A DNA stretch of 64,000 nt, from contig NC_089039.1 in the NCBI RefSeq assembly GCF_034140825.1, positions 15,114,001 through 15,178,000 of the forward strand. The letters run 5' to 3'. Origin of the DNA: Oryza sativa Japonica Group. Lineage: Eukaryota > Streptophyta > Magnoliopsida > Poales > Poaceae. Position numbers and translations under genes: made by a program. Positions 1-11,953 of this stretch are shown here, piece after piece (positions within the stretch are counted from its first letter, which is position 1; each line of letters starts with the position of its first letter). The notes beneath the pieces were generated by a model. That model made no database searches and was not told the DNA's origin. It saw only the letters and a list, made by a program, of their open reading frames with translations.

Positions 1-125
1 AAAAAAAAATTCTATACGAAAGATGCTTAAAAATCATATTGATCTAATTAATCACGCTCTAATGGATTGATCTGTTTTCTGTGCGGGAGAGATTTGCTCC
101 CAGCTATAAGTAACGAACACAGCCT
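1..125. mobile_element. MITE remnant at window edge
   Basis: This AT-rich stretch resembles the end of a common rice MITE that recurs near 10,960-11,130 (shared phrases around 'ttctatatgaaagttgctta' and 'tatattgatct'). Related, more diverged copies lie near 33,775-34,040, 40,450-40,690 and 42,140-42,330. It is cut by the window start, so its full length is unknown. Confidence 0.5.
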
Positions 126-172
126 AAACATATTAAATTTTCTTCATAAGTATGGGTCAAAGGTGACAATTA

Positions 173-308
173 CTTCCTCCACCTAATATAAAGAATTTTG
201 GATTGATGTGACACTTCCTATTACTAAGAATCTGGACAAGAGCCTGTCCAGATTCACAATACTAAGAAGTGTTACATCTCTCTAAAATCTCTTATATTTT
301 GGGATGGA
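173..308. mobile_element. Degenerate Stowaway-like MITE
   Basis: The ends 'cctaatataaagaatttt' and 'aaaatctcttatatttt' are roughly inverted, and the middle holds the palindrome 'gaatctggacaagagcctgtccagattc'-like arms around 226-256. The layout is that of a Stowaway/mariner MITE, but the terminal CTCCCTCCGT is decayed. The rest of 310-1,220 is AT-rich and shows no gene. Confidence 0.45.
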
Positions 309-1223
309 TAAAGTATCCAAGAACTGGGGTAGTTTTTTTAGCACGTTCTATATATTTGAGAAGTGAGAGTGAAACATTCAGCGTCCTTTTCCAACGGAGC
401 GGCTGCACATCACGACAGGAGGATTGATGGACAGAGAGGACGGGAAGCAAGGTCTTTCCCACGAAAAAGATCTCTGGAAGAGGAGCTCAGGCTGCTCAGC
501 CAATAAACCAATGTTGCGGTCATCACGTGTCCAAGTGTTGCTGTCGTACACATACCTTCTATGCGTGTATTTCTTTTCGTCCTTAGAACTGTTATTCTTC
601 CATACATACTAGCAATAGGGCTAAAACTTCTAGTCGCCATATATTTGTATCCTGGTATATCCGTGAGTAATATCTTTACTCAGGGCGTCAGGTCTACCAT
701 GTATGAAAGGATATTTACTATTAAGCACTACCGTGTTTGCATTATATATATGTGATACAAAAGACAAAAAGTGAAACATGAGAATTTTGTCAGATTTATA
801 GTGAAACAAAATCATTTCCTTTGAAAATAAAGGAATATACATACAAAAATCTCATCTTCCAAAGACCTAAAGGAGATATCACTTCCAAGGATAGATAAAG
901 AAATATACATATATACCTGTTCCTTTGAAAAATCAAAATCCTGCAGTATTCATGTGAAAATTTCCCGTTACAAACGAGAAAATAGTATAAATGGTACTAG
1001 GTTGCAAGTTATGATGAGTAATTAGAAAATACAAAATATAAAACATATAGCTGTTAGAATAAATGGGCTAGGCCCAAATCTCAAGGGCCCATAATAAATG
1101 TTAAAGATAATAATACCACCTTGGAGATTAAAAGTGAAGCATCTCAACTTAAAGAGGGAGTTATTGGAGTCTCCCTGTTGACCAGTTGAGGTGGGGAGCC
1201 ACATAGCCATGCACGCGCGCGCC

Positions 1224-4200
1224 GACAATCTCCCCTGTCTGATCTGTCCCTTCCCCTATGCTCTCTGTTTTCCCCGATTCTGATCGCTTGCGCCTCTGAT
1301 TCTGATTGCCACCTGATTCTGATCTGTCCCTGTTCTTCCCCTATGCTGCTCTCTGTTCTCCTCGATGCTGCTCTCTGTTCTCCTCGATTCTATTCTGATC
1401 TGTCCCTTCCCCTATGCTCTCTGTTCTCCCCGATTCTGATCGCTTGCGCCTCTGTGCCACCTGATTCTGATCTTCCCCTATGCTGCTCTCTGTTCTCCTC
1501 GATGCTGCTCTCTGTTCTCCTCGATTCTATTCTGATCTGTCCCTTCCCCTATGCTCTCTGTTCTCCCCGATTCTGATCGCTTGCGCCTCTGTGCCACCTG
1601 ATTCTGATCTGTCCCTGTTCTTCCCCTATGCTGCTCTCTGTTCTCCTCGATTCTATTCTGATCTGTCCCTTCCCCTATGCTCTCTGTTCTCCCCGATTCT
1701 GATCGCTTGCGCCTCTGTGCCACCCGATTCTGATCTGTCCCTGTTCTTCCCCTATGTTGCTCTCTGTTCTCCTCGATTCTATGATTCTGATCGCTTGCGC
1801 CTGTTCTTCCCCTATGCTCTCTGTTCTCCCCGATTCTGATCGCTTGCGCCTCTGTGCCACCCGATTCTGATCTGTCCCTGTTCTTCCCCTATGCTGCTCT
1901 CTGTTCTCCTCGATTCTATGATTCTGATCGCTTGAGCCTCTGTGCTGCTCTCTGTTCTCCCCGATTCTGATCGCTAGTGCTGTCCCTGTTCTTCCCCTAT
2001 GCTCTCTGTTCTCCCCGATTCTGATCGCTTGCGCCTCTGTGCCACCCGATTCTGATCTGTCCCTGTTCTTCCCCTATGCTGCTCTCTGTTCTCCTCGATT
2101 CTATGATTCTGATCGCTTGCGCCTCTGTGCTGCTCTCTGTTCTCCCCGATTCTGATCGCTTTCGCCTCTGTTCACCCCGATTCTGATCGCTTGCGCCTCT
2201 GTGCCACCCGATGATTCTGATCGCTTGCGCCTCTGTGCTGCTCTCTGTTCTCCCCGATTCTGATCGCTTTCGCCTCTGTTCACCCCGATTCTGATCGCTT
2301 GCGCCTCTGTGCCACCCGATTGTGCTGCTCTCTGTGTGCCACCCGATTGTGCTGCTCTCTGTTCTCCCCGATTCTGATCGCTTGCGCCTCTGTGCCACCC
2401 GATTCTGATCGCTTGCGCCTCTGTGCCAGACAATCTCCCCAGTGCTGTCTGATCGCTTGCGCCTCTGTGCCACCCGATTGTGCTGCTCTCTGTTCTCCCC
2501 GATTCTGATCGCTTGCGCCTCTGTGCCACCCGATGATTCTGATCGCTTGCTGCTCTCTGTTCTCCCTGATTCTGATCGCTTGCGCCTCTGTGCCACCCGA
2601 TTCTTTTGATCGCTTGCGCCTCTGTGCCACCCCTGTGCTGCTCTCTGTTCTCCCCGATTCTGATCGCTTGCGCCTCTGTGCCACCCGATTCTTCTGATCG
2701 CTTGCGCCTCTGTGCCACCCGATTCTGATTGCTTGCGCCTCTGTGCCAGACAATCTCCCCAGTGCTGTCCCTATTCTTCCCCTGTGCTCTCTGTTCTCCC
2801 CAGTGTTGTCCCTGTTCTTCCCTTGTGTTCTCCCCAGTGCTGTCCCTGTTCTTCCCCTGTGCTGCTCTCTGTTCTCCCCGATTCTGATCGCTTGCGCCTC
2901 TGTTCTTCCCCTGTGCTGCTCTCTGTTCTCCCCGATTCTGATCGCTTGCGCCTCTGTGCCAGACAATCTCCCCTGTGCTGCTCTCTGTTCTCCCTAGTGC
3001 TGTCCTTGTTCTTCCCCTGTGTTGCTCTCTGTTCTCCCTGATTCTGATCGCTTGTCCCTGTTCTTCCCCTGTGCTGCTCTCTGTTCTCCCCGATTCTGAT
3101 CGCTTGCGCCTCTGTGCCAGTGTTGTCCCTGTTCTTTCCCTGTGCTGCTCTCTGTTCTCCCCGATTCTGATCGCTTGTGCCTCTGTGCCAGTGCTGTCCC
3201 TGTTCTCCCCCTGTGCTGCTCTCTATTCTCCCCAGTGCTTATCGCTTGCGCCTCTGTGCCGTTCTCCCCCTGTGCTGCTCTCTGTTCTCCCCGATTCTGA
3301 TCGCTTGCGCCTCTGTGCCAGTGCTGTCCCTGTTCTCCCCCTGTGCTGCTCTCTGTTCTGCCAGTGATGTCCCTGTTCTCCCCCTGTGCTGCTCTCTGTT
3401 CTCCCCGATTCTGATCGCTTGCGCCTCTGTGCTAGTGCTGCTCTCTGTTCTCCCCGGTTCTGATCGCTTGCGCGCACAAGTCATTGGGACGAGCAGGGCC
3501 TCTGAAACCACACCCTCAAACCACACCCTCGCCTGAGATCTGCACGGGATAGGCGGGGCGGGTGATTAGTTCTGATCGCTTGCGCGCACAAGTGTCCCTG
3601 GTTCTGATCGCTTGCGCCTCTGTGCCAGTGCTGCTCTCTGTTCTCCCCGGTTCTGATCGCTTGCACGCACAAGTCATTGGGACGAGCAGGGCCTTCGAAA
3701 CCACACCCTCAAACCACACCCTTGCCTGAGATCTGCACGGGATAGGCGGGTGATCAGTTCTGATCGCTTGCGCGCACAAGTCATTGGGACGAGCAGGGCC
3801 TCCGAAACCACACCCTCGCCACCCTCGCCTGAGATCTGCACGGGATAGGCGGGTGATCAGGTTTTTCATTGGGATGAGCAGGGCCTCCAAAACCACACCC
3901 TCGCCTGAGATCTCCTACACGAACAATCTCCATTGCTGGTTAACCATCTCTCTGTGCCTGTGCTGCTCTCTGTTCTCCCCGGTTCTGATCGCTTGCGCGC
4001 ACAAGTCATTGGGACGAGCAGGGCCTCCGAAACCACACCCTCAAACCACACCCTCGCCTGAGATCTGCACGGGATAGGCGGGTGATCAGGTTTTTCATTG
4101 GGACAAGCAGGGCCTCCGAGACCACACCCTCGCCTGAGATCTGCACGGGATAGGCGGGTGATCAGGTTTTTGGGGAGTGCTTTCGCATGACTGCTCTCTT

Positions 4201-4640
4201 CTCCGTCTTTGTCGTCGTTCGGTTCCATCTGCATCGCGCAATGTCTACTGGTGGCGGTTCTGATCGCTTGCGCGCACAAGTCATTGGGACGAGCAAGGCC
4301 TTCGAAACCACACCCTCGCCTGAGATCTGCACGGGATAGGCGGGTGATCAGGTTTTTGGGGAGTGCTTTCGCATGACTGCTCTCTTCTCCGTCTTTGTCG
4401 TCGTTCGGTTCCATCTGCATCGCGCAATGTCTACTGGTGGCGGTTCTGATCGCTTGCGCGCACAAGTCATTGGGACGAGCAAGGCCTTCGAAACCACACC
4501 CTCGCCTGAGATCTGCACGGGATAGGCGGGTGATCAGGTTATTGGGGAGTGCTTTCGCACGACTGCTCTCTTCTCCGTCTTCGTCGTCGTTCGGTTCCAT
4601 CTGCATCGTGCAATGTCTACTGGTGGTGGTGATTCCGGAG
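1224..4640. repeat. Large compound minisatellite
   Basis: About 3.4 kb of tandem, imperfect repeats. The core reads roughly 'GTTCTCCCCGATTCTGAT' then 'CGCTTGCGCCTCTGTGCCA', alternating with 'TGCTGCTCTCT' and 'TGTCCCTGTTCTTCCCCTA' blocks in variable order. From about 3,460 the core is joined to a longer unit (CGCGCACAAGTCATTGGG, CGAAACCACACCCTCGCC, GAGATCTGCACGGGATAGG), present about eight times. The last part (about 4,180-4,690) is a 186-bp higher-order unit that includes a start-codon context: ATGTCTACTGGTGG occurs at 4,241, 4,427, 4,613 and 4,692. The minus strand is almost free of stops in several frames purely because of the repeat composition; this is not evidence of a protein. Confidence 0.9.
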
Positions 4641-4691
4641 ACTGATCTCTTCTCCGTCTTCGTCGTCGTTCGGTTCCATCTGCATCGCGCA

Positions 4692-4816
4692 ATGTCTACT
4701 GGTGGTGGTGCTTCCGGAGCGGCAGGAGGTGGTGCGCCAGGAACTGGAGGCGCACCAATCGACAACACCAACGGAGGCAATTCTGCCTCACAATCCAGCG
4801 GAGAGACTTTCACAGG
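4692..4816 (+). CDS. Possible first exon, Gly/Ser-rich N-terminus, function unknown
   Basis: The last of four tandem ATG copies opens a Gly/Ala/Ser-rich reading (MSTGGGASGAAGGGAPG, then GAPIDNTNGGNSASQSSGE). A usable donor (CACAGG|GTATAAC) lies at 4,816/4,817. Past it the frame stays open to 5,045, but composition turns AT-rich and hydrophobic, as in an intron read through. No downstream exon could be joined in 4,830-7,000, which is AT-rich with MITE pieces. The array upstream appears to have been built partly from this 5' end. It could be a dead gene start or the 5' exon of a transposon-related gene; I do not recognise the product. Confidence 0.3.
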
Positions 4817-5994
4817 GTATAACATCCTTCTGCTACCTTTCATTTTGTTAAATCTGTCAGTCGCAATGTTATTGCGTTGTCTCATTGATGATGCTTATTT
4901 TACCTTAAGCATGTCCATAACCATGGTTATGTTTAGTTTTATCACTAGATCATTTCACACTGTGTATGCCATGTTTATTGTCTTAATATTTTGGAATAAA
5001 AAATACCAATTTATGACCATATTTTCAACAATAGCTATAGTTTAAACCTTGTAAAGAACTGCATTTGTAATTATTGGAACTATAATTCATCAACGAGCAT
5101 AGACGGATCCAACATGAGTATCAGCCTATCAGGGGCTCGAGGCCTTGCTGGATCCGCATGAAGCGCATGAAGAGATGGGGAGGGGGGAAGAGGTAGAGAA
5201 AAAAAGAGAGGTTGAGACTTGAGAAATGATGCTAAAATCTCAGAAATAATTATCCTACATTCAAATTATGCAGCAACCCTACATCCAAATGTCCCACGGT
5301 TTAGCCACGATAAATCATTACTCATTTCGGTCTCACAACACAGCCAAAAGCCTTGCAAATGGAAATAAAAAGGAATCCTTAATTATATTATGAATTATAG
5401 CACGGAAAATAAAAAAACTTGAGTTTGTATTAGGAGTTAAGCTTGTAATTAAGGGGCAATGTGGAACCTATGAATTTTTAGGAACGATCTTAATTTCCAA
5501 AACAATTGTTATATGTTAGATATTATTCTAAAGCGAAATTGTATTTACTATATTGTTCTTGTGTCTGTTTTCGAAAAAAAGGTATATTTTTCCCTTATAG
5601 AATGTATTAACCCTCAAAATATTCAATCAATTTGCATCGTTATAATCCGGACCCTCCAAGGTCAACATGACAACATGTAGTTGTTCTTGCTCTAATAATG
5701 TGCACAAAGTTTTGGACCTTCAGTGTGGGTACTTTTTTTTTCACTTTGTTGGGATAACCATAGATAGATATGATCCATCATCAATCCAAGAATTTGCTAA
5801 AATTTTTGGGTAAAATACAATTTTGGACGAATGGAAAAAAATATTCGGCTACCTTCAGAACATAAGATTTTTTTAAATTAGATTATAAAGAAACCAAACT
5901 TCTTCGTGTAATTTGTAAGATAACGCCATATTCGCACTTTTATCAAATTCAAACACTAAATTCCTATACGCCAATATCAAAATTGAAATCTTAA

Positions 5995-6245
5995 AACTTA
6001 GGGCACGTTCTTTTCAGCTTTTGATTTTGGCTTTTTAGCTGCACGCAAAATAAAAAAAACATAATTAGCATATGATTAACTGAGTGTTAATTATTAAAAA
6101 CTAAAAAAACGATTTATTTAAATTTTAAAGCAAAATTTCTCACAAAATACAATGTTTAGAAGTTTAAAAAACATGTTAACGAAATATGAGAAATAGCTAA
6201 GCTCAATTAGCCTTTTTAGAATGTGTTCTTAATTTTGAACTTGAT
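5995..6245. mobile_element. MITE-like AT-rich element
   Basis: It begins 'gggcacgttcttttcagctt' and contains phrases typical of rice MITEs of the 'acgttctttt' class (tgattaactgagtgttaatt; agtttaaaaaacatgttaac). The ends are only weakly inverted. The region 4,830-5,990 before it holds no gene that I can support. Confidence 0.4.
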
Positions 6246-6429
6246 TTTTTTTTTCATCATAGTCTCTTTTTAACCGTTGATGTTTAAGTATCGAAAAACA
6301 CGTGTTTTTAACCATAGATTATTCTCTTATTGCTAATATAATGTGCCTACACTGTTTGGGCGTATGATTAGCAAATTACCGTCTGATAGCAGACTATTTT
6401 CTTCGTCGCGAAAAAACCAAACTAGCTCG

Positions 6430-6740
6430 ATGGGGGAAAACTTTTAGGTTTAGTTGTTAGATCAGATATATACATATATTTAAATATTAAATATGGCCTA
6501 ATAATAAAAACAAATTACAGATTCCATGAGGAAATTGCGAGACAAATTTATAGCAAATATTTACTGTAGCACTACATTGTCAAATCATGACACAATTAGA
6601 CTTAAAAGATTTATCTCGCAATTTACACGTAATATGCGTAATCGATTTTTTTTTCTACATTTAATACTCTATGTATATGTTTAAATATTTAATATGATAG
6701 CGTAAAAATTTTTATTTTGGGAAATAAACATGACCTAGCA
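6430..6740. mobile_element. MITE with 'tttactgtagca' core
   Basis: An AT-rich element containing 'aatatttactgtagcacta' and 'tttatctcgcaatttacacg'. Related phrases occur in the element at 41,265-41,570 (tttactgtagcatcacat; gattcgtctcgtgaattag). This shared core marks a widespread grass MITE family. Exact ends were not resolved. Confidence 0.5.
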
Positions 6741-7081
6741 TTGCATGCTATATATTATAGTATCACGGGAATCTTAGTGTCACGTTAGTCTAGGTTTTTT
6801 TTTTTTTATGGAGGGAGAAATGTCAATTAACAGTAACCGTCAGTCAAATCACGAGTTCCCAAAGTCCTTGTGCCGCCTGCAGCAGCGAGTGCCGTGGACG
6901 CCGCCCCCTCCTCCCCTTCTTCCTGTGGCGCACATCAAATCCTCCCCAATAAACCAACCAACCCTCCACCCCCCCCAAAAAAAAATAAAAATGTAACAAG
7001 CGCCCCCGGCGCCCGCCGTCGACGACGCGCACGCCCCCGCGTCCGCACACACACCCGCACCCCAGCTCTCCGCGCTCCGCC

Positions 7082-10000
7082 ATGGCGGCCACCGCCGCCG
7101 CCGCCGGCCCCGCCTCCCCGGCGGTCTCCTTCTCCCTCCCCTCCCCTCCCCTCCCGCGCCGCGCGGACTGCCGCCGCGGGCGCGGGCACGGGCACCGGCC
7201 CCGCCGCGGCCCGCCCCTCCTCCGCGCCGCCTCCACCGCCGCGCCACCCTCCTCCTCCCCGTCGTCCCAGTCTCCGGGGAGCCTCTCCATCCAGCTCTCC
7301 CCGCGCGCCTCCCCGCCCGCCGCGCCTACCCACGTGGCGTCGCTCGCCCGGGACCGCGCCGAGGACCTGCAGGCGGAGTCCCGCGCCATGACCCGCGCCG
7401 CGGCCGCCACCGTCTTCAGCCCCGAGCTGCTCTCCTCCCGCTACGGCTCCCGCCCCGTCAAGGCAAATCCCCCGATACTGACTGCTCCCCTATGTGCTCG
7501 ACGACTGTTTGGCACTCGAATTCTGACAATTCTGGCTGCTGTTTGCTTCACCAGGTGGCGCTGCGAGCGGCGGAGGTGGTGTCCAAGATCGGCGCGTTTG
7601 GGCTGAAGGTGTTCCTGGACGAGCAGAGGGGGCAGTCGTCGTCGGCGGTGCGGCGCGCGAGGGCGGTGGAGCTGCGGACCATACTCACCAGGCTCGGCCC
7701 GACGTTCGTCAAGATTGGGCAGGGGCTGTCCACGCGGCCCGACCTCTGCCCACCCGAGTACCTCGAGGAGCTCTCCGAGCTGCAGGTGGCCGATCTTGCT
7801 TGCCCTTCTCTCGTTCGAAGCATACTCGTCTGATTCAAACTTAGTAGTAAGGCATTCAATTCTATTCCAGCATTTGGCCAATGTGGCATGCTCATGTTCA
7901 AAGATGGAGTGTCCCTGCAATTTCTTGCCTGTTTAGTGGACAGTAATTCGTTCAAGAACGTTTCACCTATAGATTCTTGCCACTAGTAGTGTAGTGCTTA
8001 TTGTTTTGAAGTAAATGACGTCAGCTTGAGCTTACCATTTAAGATGTGTCCTGATAACTGGGGGATAGCTTCCATTTTTGGTTTATGTTATATCTCCAAT
8101 TGGTTTACATGTAAACTGTCTTGCAGGATTCGCTTCCCACGTTTCCGGATGAAGAGGCATTTGCATGTATCGAGAGGGAGCTTGGCTTTCCTCTTGATTC
8201 AATCTACTCAACAATATCACCTTCCCCAATTGCTGCTGCAAGTTTAGGTCAAGTTTATAAGGCACGGTTAAAATACTCTGGGCAACTGGTAGCTGTCAAG
8301 GTGCAAAGGCCTGGTATTGAGGATATTATAGGGCTTGATTTTTATCTACTGAGGGGCCTTGGATATCTAATAAATAAATATGTCGACTTTATATCCAGTG
8401 ATGTTGTTGCTCTCATGGATGAATTTGCTCGAAGAGTTTACCAAGAGCTTAATTATGTCCAGGTACAATTTTATTGTTCTTTTGAACCTTTTTGCACATA
8501 ATCTGATCAATATCTGCAGTATACATGTATGCCACTACTTTTCCTACTGATGGATGTTACACTGTACCTGTGAATAACAGGGTTTGTACTTTCAGCATGA
8601 GTTCTATGGGGCATTGAAATTCCGAAATTTCGTAACATTTTTTTTGAACGAATCGGCACTTAGAGTGCGCCAATTTCATTGAATAAAGCAGGAGGAAAAC
8701 TGTACAAAAGGGAAAATTAAGGTAAAATCTGTGCCAGGCGTTTAGCTTCTGCTAGGACCCAAGTCTGGAACACTCTCTGGTTCCTCTCTTTCCATATTTC
8801 CCAAGTCATTAGAAGTAGTTGGGTGTGAACTCCCTTCCTAGGCGTACCAGCGCATGTTGCTAGCGCTGTCCACCAAGAATGGATTGAAGTAGCGGGGTAC
8901 CATTTCGTAACATTTTAAATTCAAACAAGAAAGATATCAAACTTACATTGCAAACTCTTCCAGTGAATGCTTCACTGAATTAGCTTACACGCTCAGTTGC
9001 TTAATCTGTAGAATTTTTGTTTTTTTGAACGGGATAGCTGGAGAGCTGCTTATTTTAATTAAGAGGAAAGGAAATAATATAAAGTTTTTACAGAGGTGTT
9101 GTACAAAGTACCAGAGCTTTGTAGAATTATTTCCTGTTGGTTCATCTACTTGATGGTAGTGAAAACTTTGAATGCAGGAAGGCCAAAATGCAAGAAGGTT
9201 TAAGAAGTTATATGCTGACAAGCAAGATGTGCTGGTCCCTGATATATTTTGGGACTACACAAGTGCAAAGGTTCTGACAATGGAGTGGATTGAGGGTGTA
9301 AAGTTAAACCAGCAAGCAGCTATTGAAAAACAAGGTTTGAAGGTTCTGGATTTGGTGAACATTGGTATTCAGTGCAGCTTAAGGCAACTATTGGAGTACG
9401 GTTACTTTCATGCTGATCCTCATCCTGGTAACATATTGGCAACACCTGAAGGGAAGCTTGCCTTTCTTGATTTTGGTATGATGAGTGAGACCCCAGAGGA
9501 TGCAAGAGTAGCCATCATAGGCCATGTTGTTCACATGGTCAATAGGGACTATGAAGCGATGGCTCGTGATTATTATGCTCTCGATTTTTTGGAACCTGAT
9601 GTAGATGTCTCCCCAATTGTCCCTGCTCTTAAGAGTTTCTTTGATGATGCTCTGAACTCAACAGTAAGTGAGCTAAACTTCAAAACCATAGTTGATGGCT
9701 TAGGCGCTGTTCTCTACCAGTACCCATTTAATGGTATGTTTTCCTGTTGTCAGATGCTAGTTCTCACTTGTATGCTAATTCTGCTCATGTAATGATACAA
9801 CTTGTCTATTTATTCTTAACTAGTACCGGCATACTACGCATTGATACTGCGATCGCTCACTGTACTGGAAGGTTTAGCACTCTATGCTGATCCCAATTTT
9901 AAGGTGCTCGCTGCCTCGTACCCTTACTTTGCGAAAAGGCTACTCACTGATCCCAATCCATATCTCAGAGATGCTTTAATTGAGCTACTATTCAAGGATG

Positions 10001-10717
10001 GAAAATTCAGGCAAGTTTATGTCCTCATGAAGTAGTTAATGAGGAGTTTTGACTACTCTTGTCAGTAATTGCATCTTGTACTGATTATTCTACTGCTATT
10101 TAACCCTAGTATTGCTTCTATACAGATGGAATAGGCTTGAAAATCTTCTTGTTCAAGGGAGCCAAGATAGAGAGTTTGCAGCAAAAGATGCTTTGCAACC
10201 AGTTCTAAAGCTTCTACTTGGTCCTGATGGGGAGGAATTGCGAGTCCTAGTTGTGAAAGAAGCGGTTCGTGTCACAGAAGCCATCACTTTTGGAACGCTG
10301 ATTGATTCGTATAATGCAGCTCCAGAATTTCTTAAACCATTAATATCCAGTGGTAATCCAGCCGGACCGTTCAAGATAAGCGACACTGAAAGGGAACAAA
10401 TGATTGAGCTGCGGGACAGGGTTTTCAGAATATGGGGCCTTCTGAGATCCTCGGATGGCTTTGACCCAACCATCTTGCAACCAATTGTGCAGGTATACTT
10501 CAGCTTCATTTCTCAGTACGTGTGAATGTGTGATTCAACCTCTATGAAGAAATATTTTAGCTGATACCATGGAGCAATTTTGATATTCATTCAGGTGCTA
10601 CAAGAGCCAGAGGCCCGCGTTCTTGGCTCCCGGGTTGCAGGAGGTGTTACGCAGCGCCTCGCGGCCCGCCTGTTGCAGCAGCTGCTGAGAACTCCACCTG
10701 CTCCAGGATCTCCTTAG
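7082..10717 (+). CDS. ABC1K3: ABC1K (UbiB/ADCK-type) atypical kinase, plastid plastoglobule type
   Basis: Seven exons: 7,082-7,462; 7,555-7,785; 8,127-8,462; 9,178-9,733; 9,824-10,010; 10,126-10,492; 10,595-10,717, giving 726 residues. ABC1 kinases are atypical kinases; plant plastid members act in plastoglobules on prenylquinone metabolism. Visible motifs are KxGQ (K180-Q183), the Ala-rich loop AAAS (240-243) that replaces the Gly loop, VAVK with the ATP lysine K262, catalytic DPHPGN (396-401) and DFG (414-416). The first about 70 residues are Ala/Pro/Ser/Arg-rich and fit a plastid transit peptide. The C-terminal part (FRWNRLENLLVQG onward) resembles my recollection of Arabidopsis ABC1K3 (At1g79600); the number is tentative. 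Introns 1 and 5 start with GC instead of GT. Intron 3 (8,463-9,177) carries two retroposed LINE tails. The ATG at 7,082 is the first in frame in a GC-rich leader. Confidence 0.93.
8642..8901 (-). mobile_element. 5'-truncated LINE tail in ABC1K intron 3
   Basis: The insert starts with a T run (minus-strand poly-A) and 'gaacgaatcggcacttagag', and reads on the minus strand like the 3' end of a plant LINE after its reverse-transcriptase zinc-binding domain. It is flanked by a perfect 15-bp target-site duplication, ATTTCGTAACATTTT, at 8,627-8,641 and 8,902-8,916. It is about 260 bp long, so it is heavily 5'-truncated, as expected of target-primed reverse transcription. Confidence 0.88.
9016..9119 (-). 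mobile_element. Short LINE/SINE tail in ABC1K intron 3
   Basis: A 104-bp insert beginning with T-rich sequence then 'gaacgggatagctggagagc', on the minus strand. It is flanked by TGTAGAATT at 9,007-9,015 and 9,120-9,128. It ends about 58 bp upstream of the exon 4 acceptor. Confidence 0.75.
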
Positions 10718-10959
10718 CAGATAAGACATGTAAATTCACACGGTACTTTCCACAGGAAAGAGAAAAGGAAATGTAATTCGGAAATCAAGTATAAAGTTGA
10801 TTTCTTCATTCATGCCGGATAAAAAGATCCCCTAGATGTTTGTAGATTGTTCTCAAAGCCTGAAAAATTTTGGGTCTACGAAAATCAGGAACTCTTCTCC
10901 ACTTGAAGCCACTAGGGTTTGCCAAACCGAGTTGGGAACCCACTCACTTCTTTTTCCGC

Positions 10960-11130
10960 GCGCACGCTTTTCAAACGGTTAAGCGGTGTATTTTTTGAAA
11001 AAAAATTCTATATGAAAGTTGCTTAAAAAATTATATTGATCTATTTTTCAAAAAAATAGCTAATACTTAATTAATTATGTGTTAATAGGCCGCTCCGTTT
11101 TTTGTGTAGGAGGGACAAGTTCTCAGCAAT
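10960..11130. mobile_element. MITE copy downstream of ABC1K
   Basis: The sequence 'cacgcttttcaaacggttaa' followed by 'ttctatatgaaagttgctta' marks a frequent rice MITE family, related to the remnant at the window start and to the copies near 33,775, 40,450 and 42,140. The interval 11,150-11,950 after it shows no supported gene. Confidence 0.5.
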
Positions 11131-11953
11131 AGAAGATTAATAGTAAACCACTTCAATGGTATGTCTACATGGGTATCTATAGCTCTCTAATCCATTTTCT
11201 CGTTTTTCTCATTAGACTATCTCCAGGTTAGTAGATAGCTTTGCTCTCTTTCTCTTCATTTAATCTCTTCCAAGTAGGAAAATATGCTGACATGGATCTT
11301 TTGTAGAGAGGCTATAAATAACCGGGTGCCCTAAACGTGTTTCTCACTCTCCTGCATAGAATCAACGTGATTCTTTCTCTGCTGCACTGCTGTCCATTCA
11401 CTAAAAGAGCTGCAGCTTGTGTACAGGTGTTTAGTAGAAGAGTAAATTTCAGAAAACTGCAACTTAATACAGTTTTTTTGAAATTTGCTCTTAGTAGTAT
11501 TTCGTGTTATCGCATTTGTATGCATTTACAGGTACATGCCTCAGATTAGCTAACGCCCTTCTATGATGAGGAAAGGTAATTTTCGGCCTCTGAATCTACA
11601 GAAAAACAGCGATTAATCTCTCAAAAGAAGAGTATGTAAACGACAGCACGTTCCAACTTCCAAGCTCATTTCTGACGCAAGCTCTGAGCAAAATAAGAAC
11701 CGGCGAAAGCAACATTGTTGGGCTGGTCGCCCATCGTTTCTGAACACCTCGCGATACAACTGCACGAGGCACACCAGTTTTCTCTTCCGTCTTTCCGACG
11801 GCGCCTCCATACTCCATAGGCTGCTGCCTGCTGCTGATCTGAATTCTGTCTGATGCACCGCACCCACCCTCCCGCAGCGGCATTATCTGAATCTGAGTAG
11901 TCAAGCTGCTCAACTGAAAAGTGGAAGCAGCCAAAGCAGGATAAGATTTCTGA

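Noticed and set aside
1224-4640. CRISPR-like array
   Set aside because: Repeats are directly adjacent with no unique spacers of equal size, and the organism is a plant.
1478-4885. Long minus-strand open frames (up to 339 codons) across the minisatellite, rich in Arg/Glu/Ser
   Set aside because: They overlap each other in several frames and exist only because the repeat unit lacks stops on that strand. There is no domain and no codon pattern of a real gene.
6844-7410. Minus-strand frames of 132-188 codons opposite ABC1K exon 1
   Set aside because: They are shadows of the GC-rich exon on the plus strand, with Gly/Arg low complexity.
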